From NCBI GenBank assembly GCA_005765155.1, contig VCCP01000001.1, forward strand, positions 496,001 to 560,000: a stretch of DNA of 64,000 nucleotides, read 5' to 3'. The notes below the pieces were generated by a model. The model was not told the origin of the DNA. It was given only the letters and a program-made list of their open reading frames with translations, and did no database searches. A program made the translations under genes and the position numbers. The stretch's first letter is position 1; every line of letters starts with the position of its first letter. The DNA is from Zelopaecilomyces penicillatus (Eukaryota; Ascomycota; Sordariomycetes; Hypocreales; Pseudodiploosporaceae). Below are positions 44,663 through 54,659 of the stretch, one piece after another.

Positions 44663-47600
44663 GATGATTTGTGTTTGTAAACTGCGAGTCTTCGTAAAGG
44701 AGAGAAAGACTTTGGAGAGTAAAGAGAGGCTATAAGAAAATAATAATAAAAGTTGCTGATTGCTAGCAAATGATGGGAAGCATGGAAGCAGTTGTCACAT
44801 TCTAAAAGTGCATACGAAGCTCTTTAGGTTTTATATACATTATGGTGGTTGTTGTGTCAATATTACGAACAAGTCAGTGCGTCATTTCTTACATGCGCCT
44901 TCGGAAACTACGAGAATACTACTGTACTCTGACTGTCTTCTGGAATCAGTTGGTGGTTTAAAGTCAACTAGATGGTTGTAACGACTAAGGCTTGCGCGTG
45001 TGCGGGCGTGTGGATGTGCAGGTTTGAGGAAGCACAGATTCTAGAAGCTTGTCAGATGTTAAACGTTATGGATCCACTGTTTCGTGCATATGAAGGCGGG
45101 ATCAGGATGCTACTATACCTACCTGGTATCGGATTTCGGGTGGGATTGCGGGTTACGGCCCTTTTATCGTCATGCCATTGGATTGTAATGGGACGTTGGG
45201 TAGATGTTCAGAGAGTGAGTTAATAGTTGATAGAGACTGCTCCCATTACTGAACATCTAGGATTCCATCTAAGGTTAAGCATTAGAAGTAAGAAAGAAAA
45301 GATCTTGCCAAAATATTGTAAAGGACAAACAACACATATTGCAATAAACAAAGTCAGGTCAAGCTATCCCTTTGGTGAAGCTACTTTTTGTATTGATCGT
45401 CAACTGTGTTTTCCTGATCTGGCATATAAGCGCTCGGCGTGATTGGAGTGTGCGACGATGCAGGCTCTACATTCAATGAGGTGGCGTCTTGACAGGGCTC
45501 TAATAGGTTGCGGACAGACGAGCGTCAATGTGGTAATTGTCAAATCGGGAAAGACTGGGATTGAGAGACCAGCAAAGCAGCAGCAGCGCCCACTGGCCAA
45601 AGGAGCTTCATATGTACATACGCGCGTGGTAAGACCATGTAAGACGGACGGGTTAAGCTTCCCCCGGTCTATTGAAGCACTCTTTTGAGCCTCGTAGAAT
45701 TAAAGGAGCCTTAAAGACTCAACAGAAGAATAGAAGAATGGTACGTGGAACAATTCTTATTTCTCACTAACAAATTCGGTCCGTTGTCTCCAAGTTAAGG
45801 AGCCCACTTAAGTTGCACAATAGAAGTGCGCATTATCGAATCCAGCAGGGTTTTGAATCAGCTAAGCTGAAATGGAGTTGACAACCACACCGTGTCAATG
45901 CTGGATTAGTTCTGAACAACAAAAATATACAGACGATGTGCTCGTTATGCACAAATGTTAGAGTGTATTTGCCCAACCAAAACAAGGATGCACCTCCATA
46001 CCTTACCAACAGCTATCAAGCCGCAAAGGGCAGTTGGTTTAACACGGGGTAAAAAGGTTTAGCCTACTATCATTCAGATGTAAGCTGATGTAAGAAATGG
46101 AAGCAGTATGAAGCTGTAAGCATTGATTAGTTATACACAATTCCTACCTGACCGAATAGGCAAGAGGTACAAGGGCAACACGAAGTGATGATGGACAGAT
46201 CGTTTTACTTTTGATACAAAATTTAATGCAATGAATTATATGCCTCTACTTCCCTTCAAAACTTGTATAAATAGGACGTTCAGCTAATGAGTTGTTGGTC
46301 AAGACATTTTAAGTCATACCATCACTCGAACGGCTGTTTGGTCAAGTTAGCAGGCCATAGCGCAGACAACAGCTATTTTGGCATAGCACTGCACAAGCTA
46401 TAGCAAATATAATAAAAGTGAGCAAGAACATTTCTAGCTTGGCCCATTCGTTAAATTGTATGAGTCTTTACAAACTCACTTGACTAGGCAGTATAAGCTA
46501 GTCTCTTAGTACTTCGTCCAATATTATAACTTCCAGGGTTGTCTCCTCAAGGAATGTGTATACTAGATAATTTAACAATCATATTTATATTGTGGATGAA
46601 CTGCACACGCGTACACACACAATATATATAGAAAACGATGCACATGCCTTGTTTCATCGACAGTTGATCTTCTTACACACAGGCAGCCTGTACCACTCAA
46701 CTTTCGTAACCATCAGATAGGACCATTCAGCTAAAAACAGTATACATCAAGAATGACGACTACAGGGGCCAAGGAAGCCACTGCTTATTATTCTTTCCAC
46801 TGTTTTTTTTTAAAAAAAAAAAAAAAAGATTGCCCTCCTAAGATCTGTTCAATCCACGAGGGTCTCAGCCACGTGAAGTTATACTCATCTTTTAACATTA
46901 AAGCCCTACGTCTACGTTATGCTAATTCGTCTTGACCATATTATAATAAGATGAAGCCAAATTCGAAAGCTAAACTCAATTAATTTTATATCCATAAAAG
47001 AATTATATCTTGATTGATCTCCATGTAGAACTTCCTAGGACTGATTAGCTGTTTCCGCAACGGTGGCTGGGTTTGTTGTTGTGGACTTGATACAACCACT
47101 GTAGGTACAGTGGCGCAGCCTGTAAAACAGAGCGTGTTCAAGCCATAATTCACATGGACACCTGTACTACATGTGCCAGTGACCGTTTCTCCCTCAAACG
47201 GCGTCACCCCAACTGCATACCTGCACCACTGTCCCAACGTTACGTATGCTTGAGGTGGTGCTGGTTACAGAAGGCCCCCTCCCTTGACTCCCAGACTTCT
47301 CAACCTCCCACCAGCATCTGCTTATCCTTCACGACAAAGCCCTGCGAGACGCCCGCATCTCTATGCCAGACACAGCCTCAACACGCTGTTGTTCTTGGCT
47401 TTGTTAGCTGCTCGGGCTCGCCGCATAAACCCCTCGGATGTGGTTCACAGCCACAACCTCCCCTGTCTGCGACAGCTGCATCGCCTGATTCATCTCCGAT
47501 ACGTCACCAGCAACTGCTCTTCCACGAGCCTCCCCCCATGTGCGGCTCTCGTCGGTGGGTGCTCTTTGAGGCCCCTCAACGGTGAACTTAATACTCCTAC

Positions 47601-47729
47601 TCCGTCATTCTTACATTCTTCGCGCGCTCTTGTATCACCTCCGCGTTTGCGTCCGCTGTCTCATCGATCCGAGCTGGGGACGTGGGGTTCATTGGCAAGG
47701 GCAGAACTCCTCATCCCATTTGATCAGCA
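44663..47729. other. 3 kb AT-rich gene-free region
   Basis: Between the divergent FAD oxidase and the 47730 gene. From about 45700 to 47100 stop codons are dense in all frames and sequence is AT-rich with A/T runs (46804-46828). This is compatible with an old mutated repeat, but I find no transposon motif. 47150-47729 is CT-rich and probably leader of the next gene; its overlapping ORFs (47154-47585, 47284-47772) are not credible genes. Confidence 0.5.
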
Positions 47730-48806
47730 ATGGGAGGCCTCGACTCAGTTGGAACCTTGCTGGCAGAAATAGCGAATCTCCTTTCAGAGGGCCTGCGCGT
47801 TCTCAGGTTCGCTGACAAGCGCCACTGGGGCGTGGATGAGCATGAGCAGGTTCGGGCTCTGGACGAAGCGCTCGATGATGCCAAAAAGGACTTCCAGGAA
47901 CTGGGCCCGCTCGTCAATGGCCAGTCCAACTACGAACATGACCGCAGGCGTGAGTATGCTGATTGTATTGGAATGCTTCTTGTCTTGGTACTGACATTTG
48001 CGGGCACAGATGAGTCGATAGAGGAATTGAGAGCATTGTGCACCAAATTCGAGGCCCATGTGCAAAATCTAAGGGGATGGGCGCGATCAGGCGGACCTAT
48101 TGACCCTATTTGGGTTCGCGATACACAATCTCTACAGAGACAGCTCCATCGTGCCCAGTGTCGAGCCGCGATGCGGGTTTTTACCTCGGCACGCGAATCA
48201 TCAGAGCGCTGTCTTGGCGCGTTTCTAGTCCATCGAAACCAGCGCGCGCCGTTCAATGGTGGGCAGGTCGGCTCACATGCGCACGCGACGGAATACCAAA
48301 GGCGATGCCAGGCGGAGCTCATGGCATGCCGGAGCGTAGGGACCTTTCAGCGATTTTCAGAGCAGGATATTGCTTTTGTTTGCGACTTTTGCGATGGGCA
48401 CATGGTGTGGCAGGACCTGGAGCGCATGCCGACGATTCGATCTACTCAAGAAGCGATCAATACCATGGTAACGCCACCCTCGTTGTCAACCAACAACTCC
48501 AACTGGCAAGCCACAGCGACCATACACTCTGGAGAAGCGACGAAGCAAATTATATTTGCCCCAGTGGTTGTAGCAAATCATATTGCACCTACCCATGGCG
48601 ACTGGGAGGCTAGGCTACTGTGTCCTCTCTGTGAGGAGCTAGCAAAGCAACCGCAAGACGAGGATGATGAAGAAGAAGCCTACCATACGCATGAAGAGTT
48701 TCCGGATGTGGCATCCCTGCAGGAGCATATCGAATGGCAGCATGGCACAAACATGCTCCCTGTTACACTACCAACTCCATCTACCGAAAATTGTCGAATC
48801 ATGTGA
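47730..48806 (+). CDS. Unknown Cys/His-rich protein with possible lipidation at both ends
   Basis: I do not recognise the family. The frame reads through 358 codons, but 47950-48009 is almost certainly a 60-nt in-frame intron (GTGAGT donor, TACTGAC branch site, CACAG acceptor); removal leaves 338 residues and gives DRRHESIEELRALC. The N-terminus MGGLDSV fits the N-myristoylation pattern (Gly2, Ser6), and the C-terminus CRIM has the C-a-a-X form of a prenylation box; both are predictions. The first about 130 residues look helical. FVCDFCDGH (middle) and LCPLCEEL ... H-x4-H (about 40-50 residues before the end) could bind zinc. The frame's apparent hydrophobic segment GMLLVLVLTFAG is intron translation, not a membrane helix. 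Confidence 0.75.
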   Translation: MGGLDSVGTLLAEIANLLSEGLRVLRFADKRHWGVDEHEQVRALDEALDDAKKDFQELGPLVNGQSNYEHDRRREYADCIGMLLVLVLTFAGTDESIEELRALCTKFEAHVQNLRGWARSGGPIDPIWVRDTQSLQRQLHRAQCRAAMRVFTSARESSERCLGAFLVHRNQRAPFNGGQVGSHAHATEYQRRCQAELMACRSVGTFQRFSEQDIAFVCDFCDGHMVWQDLERMPTIRSTQEAINTMVTPPSLSTNNSNWQATATIHSGEATKQIIFAPVVVANHIAPTHGDWEARLLCPLCEELAKQPQDEDDEEEAYHTHEEFPDVASLQEHIEWQHGTNMLPVTLPTPSTENCRIM

Positions 48807-49065
48807 AAGGAAAGTCAGATGTTGGATATTTAAAAAGTTGGGAGTTGTTGTTACGATTTAATGACTTTTGTTCAAGATAAAAAAATGAATAAAAATGGCA
48901 AAGAAGGGAAGGGCCCATGAAGCTAAGAGGCAGAGCCATATAGTGTACATAGACTACAAAGACATATATCATTATCTCCCCAGGGCTTGCATGGGACATC
49001 TATCAAAAACTGTTGTGTGCTCACAGGCTCGCGTGCTGGGATCTCATCATCAAAGTAACACCTCT

Positions 49066-49857
49066 CTAGAAGAACCGCCAGTAGATGAAGATCAAGACGA
49101 ACAACCCCAGCCCCGCAAAGGGTCCGTACTGCTTCATCAGCAGCTCCCAGTTAATGCGCACAGCGGCACGGCGATACTTCTTACTATCATCGCGCAAGCG
49201 GCTGCTAATCTCGCCCATGCGCTCCAAGTTGTCGCCGCGATACAGCAGATCCTCAATGTTCTTCGTCATGACCTTTGTGACGTCGCGCAGCTCATCGTTG
49301 AGCTTGTCGAGGTTCTGGGAGGCGCGGGCATCGGCATAGGTAGTGCGGGTCTTTGCGATGAAGTTGTCAAACTCCATAAAGGCGTAGGGCCGCAGCGCTG
49401 GGTTGTGGTAGTTGGCGGGCTGGTAGGTGGTGGTGAACTCGGTGGCGAGGTCGGAGAGGTAGGTGAAGGCGAGCTTGCGCGGGTAGGAACGCTCGCAAAT
49501 GCAGAGAAAAACGACGTCGGAGTCGAAGAGGTAGTGGATAGCGTAGGCGCCGGACTCGATGCTGGCTTGGGATTCGGAGTTGCGGGTGAGTTTGCGCAGG
49601 ACTTGGCGGACCTGGTTCTTGACTTCGGCGAGGGCGGGTTCGGGCTGATGGAGAGAAGGTTAGTTGATGTATGCTCGTTTTTATGGGATAGGGAGGACGG
49701 ACCTGTTGTTCTTCATCGATTGAGGCACAAAGCATGAGGCCTATAGGAGCACAATCAGTTAGTCCGCATATCTTGAAATCGTTCCAAGGAATCCCAGGGT
49801 TTCCCAGGATGCGCCAGACGTACCATCGAGCCTCGATATCTGTGTGGAGCGAATCAT
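49066..49857 (-). CDS. sec22: R-SNARE Sec22
   Basis: 216 residues from exons 49857-49824, 49740-49703 and 49644-49066; the introns have GTACGT/GTCCGT donors and TAG/CAG acceptors. Sec22 drives fusion of vesicles between ER and Golgi. The tiny first two exons give MIRSTQISRLDGLMLCASIDEEQQ, the start of the longin domain. PEPALAEVKNQVRQVLRKL and SYPRKLAFTYLSDLATEF continue it. The SNARE motif (about 125-185) has RDVTKVMTKNIEDLLYRGDNLERM with the layer-zero Arg of R-SNAREs (LLYRGD). The protein ends in a single tail anchor (FAGLGLFVLIFIYWRFF). Length matches the family. Confidence 0.95.
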
Positions 49858-50507
49858 GCTGGGCGAGGTTTTTATTTTCCTTTTCTCGTGTGTACAAAAA
49901 CCCAAACAATAGAAAGGCGACAAGTGTGATCGGGGAGCTAAAACAGGGTGCGAGACAGCTCTAAGAAGTAGGTAGGCGGCGTAAGGCGACTATTACGTGG
50001 TTGTCAAAGAGGACACGATAGTGCCAAACCCGGTTGTCTCTTCCCCTCCACTAAGAGGAATAACTGTGGGATAGAGATTGGTGAGTAGGCGTGTTGATGC
50101 GATTCGTTGTATGTTTCGTACGCTTGGGAACAGGTAGATATATCGGGGGGGCGGAGGATGTGACTCTAGATTGCTGGGTAGATTTCGTGTGGATATTTTT
50201 AGGGGGCGCTGTCGAGGTGTTTCGTGGTGACGTTGGTGGTTCGGTATCGATTGTAAATTGAAGGTGTCGGGGGATTGGATGGTGGAGAGGTGTGGCTCAG
50301 TGGCCCTTGTTATTTGAAAATGGTTAATTGTGGCGCAAACCCAAAATCTTATGTTGGTCCAGAAAAGCTTCGCTCAATCAGAGATTCTGTCATACCAGAT
50401 GATTTCTTTATTCATATTATATGAAAAATCATTGAAGATTCAGCGAGACATATAAAAAGAAAACTTGTAATAGAATACGGTAAATTTTAGATTTTATTTT
50501 ATTTATT
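49858..50507. other. Spacer between SEC22 and ELP5
   Basis: 650 bp with the SEC22 promoter and ELP5 3' UTR; GT-rich (50080-50300), then AT-rich. No supportable gene. Confidence 0.5.
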
Positions 50508-51685
50508 TTAAATCTCATCCTCCTCGTCATCGAAATCGTCCTCGCGGCCCATTTCGTACAATATCCTACCCCCCTCACCAGCCCCAATGTCCGTCTGCGC
50601 ATCAAAATACGGCAGCACAATACCCTCCCTATCCTTTCGCTGCTTCTCCGTCAATCCCAAGTTAAAGGTACTCTCGGGCTGTTCTTCCCCCTCGCCATCT
50701 GCGCCATCGGCGCCCTGTCGAGCAAACATGGGATGGTCAGATATCAAACTCGTCTGGCCCAGTGCTCGTATCCCAGTGGCGGACGGCAGCGCTGGTGTGA
50801 GGATGAATTTTTCAGATACGGTTCTTCCGCTGCGCCTTCGAATCTCCATTTCGAGAACGAGTCCTCTCATGTCGTCTGCTTTGCCTTTTGGCACGAGGCC
50901 TAAAATGACGCCTTCGCGGTCTTCCTTGAGGCCCCATTCAGGCTCTTGGATGCTTCTGTCTCGCGCCTTTTGTCGCTCAATTTCTTGCTGTAGGCTTGAA
51001 AGTTTCAAGATTGCCGTAGCTAGATGACATAATATCGTAAACGGATGTGGTTCGTACTCGTTGAATGTCTTTGGGAGGATGACAGGGACGTCTGTGTGAT
51101 AGACACCGACTATTGAGACGACTGGGGTGAGAATGCTTGAGAGAAAAATGGCCAGGCTCTGAGACAAAGATGAGGCCAATGAGTTTAGAGAGTCAATAAT
51201 GACGACGGCCCCTATGTCTTATAAGTATGCTGGTCCATCTCGGCTGGGGCTCATGTCTTAACTTACTTTGACCAGCCTTGGGTTTCCCAGCCTTTGGGTC
51301 AAAGACTGGGTAATGAGCCAGGAGTTCGGCCCTCACGGATCCCAAGTCTTTTCCAGCTGCTTTGATGAACACATCCACGGACTGTGGCTTCTTTAACGTT
51401 GAAAACGACAGGAAAACCACTTTTGTCTTGCCAACCTGAGCTCAGATGTTAGTTTATCTATGTTGACAAAAAATAATTGTTCCTATTCCCTTTTCTTAAA
51501 TAAGGAAGGAGGAAGGCTTGACAAACTTTAGCTCTAGTGATAAACTCGGCCAGTGCAGGCTTGGCTGTCTGCTCTAAGCTGTCGAGCAGGAGAGTGAGAG
51601 GGCTGGCGCCATCACGAAGATTTAATAACTTCTGCAGTAAGAGAAGACTGTGGGAACGAGTGTGCGCGCTGTTAGTAGGCGCCAT
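50508..51685 (-). CDS. elp5: Elongator complex subunit Elp5
   Basis: 345 residues from exons 51685-51527, 51435-51267 and 51217-50508; introns have GTTTGT/GTAAGT donors and CAG/AAG acceptors. Elp5 is part of the Elp4-5-6 RecA-like ring of Elongator, which modifies wobble uridine 34 of cytosolic tRNAs (mcm5/ncm5). Visible: SHSLLLLQKLLNLRDGASPLTLLLDSLEQ, VGKTKVVFLSFSTLKKPQSVDVFIKA, VVIIDSLNSLASSLSQSL, VGVYHTDVP and EYEPHPFTILCHLATAILKLSSL, then RSIQEPEWGLKEDREGV. The acidic end (DDFDDEEDEI) is typical. As in other Elp5 proteins the P-loop is absent, so it is probably not an ATPase by itself. Divergent from MSS1 across 431 bp. Confidence 0.93.
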
Positions 51686-52116
51686 GTCGGACGCAATGGA
51701 GGGTATCCGTAGACAGAACGATAGACGGGCGGCCGGGATCCTTCAGAATTACCTCACGGCTGGGTGAGCTTGGTTCCCCGTCCCTGAGTGGAAGTGGGGT
51801 CAATCTTCAAATGGCTCGAAACATTCAGTTTGAGTTCTCGATATTCAGGCGGGTCTTTGTAGGTTAGGTCTAGCAAGTGGGGTTGCAAACTCGTCGAGGG
51901 TCAACGATGTGCAGGCCTCACTGTAATTATAGTTGGTGTAGCGCTGTAGCGACTGTTAGCCTGAGGTTCTACCACACGTCACTGAAAACAGAAACTTGAA
52001 AGAGGCACAGGGGTCAAACATCACAGTGCTCTTCATTTCTTCAATGTAGCTTTAACTTGATTTCATCATCCTCTCCGCATCTAGACTGAACTCTCCTACC
52101 CAAAACCTCGAGGCCG
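51686..52116. promoter_or_regulatory. Shared divergent promoter of ELP5 and MSS1
   Basis: 431 bp separate the start codons of two wobble-uridine tRNA-modification genes transcribed in opposite directions. I see no clear TATA box, which fits housekeeping promoters. Confidence 0.55.
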
Positions 52117-54008
52117 ATGCTTCGGCGTAGTTTCCGGGCAGAGAGGCTTTTCCGCGCCAGGGGTCTTCTCTCATGTAATGCTTCGCTATCACGCCAGGTT
52201 CCATGCTGGAAAATACCAGCACCGAAACAGAGACTCGGTGGTAGTTCATTGAGAGCGTTCACGGCCGATGCATCGAATAAGCATGGCGCGGGTATAGGTG
52301 CGACTTTTGCTGCTGGGGGTGATACAATTTACGCCCTTTCTACAGCAAAAGGGCGTGCTGGAATTGCAGTTATTCGCATTTCTGGTTCGTCGTGTCTGGA
52401 TGTTAGAGAAAGAAATCCCCATAGTGGAAAAAGAGTAATATTTGCTAATTCATTACACGTAGATCTATCGGGCATTGTGTCCTTCCAAGGCGCTTCCAAA
52501 GCCAAGGTATGCAACTGTGCGTTCACTCTACAGCCCAGAGGAACACAACACAGGTGCAGGGATATTGGATTCTGAAGCCTTGGTTCTCTTTTTTCCCGGT
52601 CCCAAAACTGTTACCGGGGAAGATGTCCTCGAGCTCCATGTTCATGGCGGATCAGCTACAGTGAAGGCGGTGTTGGCAGCTATCCCACGATGCCAAGCGG
52701 CAACTCGCATTCGATATGCAGAGCCGGGTGAGTTCACAAAGCGAGCTTTTGTCAACGACCGGCTGGATTTAGCCCAGGTGGAATCCCTGGGTGATACTCT
52801 TGCTGCGGAGACGGAGCAGCAACGCAGAGTCGCAGTAAGAGGCAACTCTGGTGCTCTTGGTCGTACCTACGAGGCTTGGCGACAGCAACTGCTTCTAGCG
52901 CGTGGAGAAATCGAGGCATTGATTGACTTTTCCGAGGATCAGCATTTTGATGAGTCTCAGTCCGAGCTACTTGAAAATGTATCGCAACAGATTGCCAAAT
53001 TACTGCACGGCATCCAGTTGCATGAACAGGGAAGCCAGAGAAGTGAACTATTGAGAAATGGAATCCAAATAGCTCTTCTTGGTCCACCCAATGTCGGCAA
53101 AAGCTCACTGATGAACCTTATTGTGGGACGCGAGGCCTCTATCGTGTCAGGGGAGGCTGGCACGACGCGCGACATTGTGGAAGCTAGCCTTGACATTCGA
53201 GGTTACCTGTGTTCTTTTGCTGATACAGCTGGGTTTAGATCGGCAAACACGGTGACTGTCTCCGGTACCAGCGCGGACGCGGTGGGAGCAGTTGAGAAAG
53301 AGGGCATTCGACGAGCGAAGCAAAAGGCACAAGAGTCTGACATTATTATTGTTCTAGCTTCTGTGGAAACTGGAGAAAATGGGCCGTTTATTCATTATGA
53401 CCAGGAGACGTTGGAGATTGCGGCTGACGCTGCAGCATGCATTATGGTCGTTAACAAGCGAGACTCTGTTGAACCAGCCCAATTTGACCAGCTGCTCTCC
53501 CAATTCCGTCTTTTTATTAGCGAAAAGCACCCCCGGCTAGAAACAGCAGCACTCGCAGCCATTTCGTGCCAGGAAGCCAAGGCGGCGGCACTAGCAGTAC
53601 ACAACAGGGACCCCGGCAGCATCCAGGAACTGACACACACACTGGTCGGGTCGTTTTCCCAAATGACGGAGTTGCCTGCCGGAATGCAGGATCTTCTCGG
53701 TGTGACAGCGCGACAGGCACAGCTGCTGGCCAGATGCCGCGACTATCTGGAGGAGTTTATGGCAGAGGCGCAGCCCGAAGAGGAAGGTTTAGACGCTGAT
53801 AGCGTGCTGGCGGCTGAATATCTGCGATACGCGGCTGACAGTCTGGCGCGGATAACGGGAAAGGGTGAGGCTGGCGATGTAGAGGACGTGTTGGGTGTTG
53901 TTTTTGAGAAGTAAGCTGCACTTTTTTCTTTTCTGCTTTGTTCGTTTTCTCTGTTGAAAGAAGGCATAGTTACTGACATGTTTGACTAGGTTTTGCGTGG
54001 GAAAGTGA
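52117..54008 (+). CDS. mss1: Mitochondrial tRNA modification GTPase Mss1 (MnmE/TrmE family)
   Basis: 583 residues from exons 52117-52401, 52463-53910 and a 19-nt last exon 53990-54008. With Mto1 it installs the 5-carboxymethylaminomethyl-type group on U34 of mitochondrial tRNAs. An Arg-rich presequence (MLRRSFRAERLFRARG) targets mitochondria. The folate-binding N-terminal domain has ALSTAKGRAGIAVIRISG and FPGPKTVTGEDVLELHVHGG. The GTPase domain has G1 GPPNVGKSS (302-310), EAGTTRD (326-332), DTAG (349-352) and NKRD (426-429). An unspliced reading stops at VVFEK (53914). Splicing at GTAAGC (53911) to CTAG (53989) adds FCVGK, the invariant MnmE C-terminus whose Cys is functionally essential. Intron 1 (52402-52462) has donor GTTAGA and acceptor GTAG. 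Confidence 0.95.
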
Positions 54009-54443
54009 AGTATAATATATTGCTATTTTTTAAGTGTACTGGCACCACTACAATCTTGGGGGGGTGTTCTATGTCTATTATAAACACATACGCAAATGCT
54101 TCCAATCCAACGCCGCCGCTTATTGTGACATCCGTAGATATTAAAAAAAAAAAAAGAAGGTCCATCCAATACCCTGTTTTCCATGTACGCCTAAATCCAA
54201 ACGCAGAAAAAAAGAGTGAGTAGGGTATTTGTCAACTGTGATCTTTGGTGACTGTTTTTCTTTTTTGTTTCGTTTTCGTTTTGAAAGGTGCAGTTTCGTG
54301 CCCATATTAGGATCTTGCTTTCATCTCATAGTCCCACTGTCAAAATGCAGTCGGATGGATCGAATGACTCTCGGTAGTTTTGCAAAGGACTGCCATTTTG
54401 GATCCCACAACTTTTGTCTTGCAAGTCCTCAGAAGCCGTAATC
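54009..54443. other. Spacer between convergent MSS1 and RSGYN-protein genes
   Basis: 435 bp of 3' UTR; an A run at about 54141-54153 and T-rich stretches near 54250-54280. No supportable gene. Confidence 0.5.
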
Positions 54444-54659
54444 TCAGTTATATCCAGAACGGCCTTTGTTCTCTTCTTCCTCGGGTTGGCTGAAGTTGGA
54501 GAAGCTGCGGGAGCTTGGTTTTGTGTCTGAGCTTGAGCCCGAACCGGAGCCAGAGCCGGTTGTGATGATTGGGCCCGCGACGTTGTAGCCGCTTCGGCTG
54601 AAGTTGCCGGTGATAATTGGGGTTGAGGGACCGAAAGAGGAGGAGGTGATGATAGCCAT
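54444..54659 (-). CDS. Small hydrophilic protein with repeated RSGYN motif
   Basis: 71 residues, single exon, family not recognised. The start MAIITSSSFGPSTPIITGNF is followed by SRSGYN at about 21-26, a Gly-Ser run, a Ser-rich stretch, an acidic EEEE patch, and GRSGYN at the C-terminus. There is no signal peptide, membrane segment or cysteine. Reality is supported by strongly C-ending codon use and a clean non-coding upstream region: a CA-rich leader of about 240 bp and a TATA-like catataag near 54900. It looks like a small abundant, perhaps stress- or conidiation-related protein; that role is only a guess. Confidence 0.6.
   Translation of the reverse strand: MAIITSSSFGPSTPIITGNFSRSGYNVAGPIITTGSGSGSGSSSDTKPSSRSFSNFSQPEEEENKGRSGYN

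Noticed and set aside
47284..47772. Forward ORF of 162 codons upstream of the 47730 gene, and the overlapping 47154-47585
   Set aside because: CT-rich leader sequence giving Leu/Pro/Ser/Arg runs; it overlaps the start of a better-supported gene.
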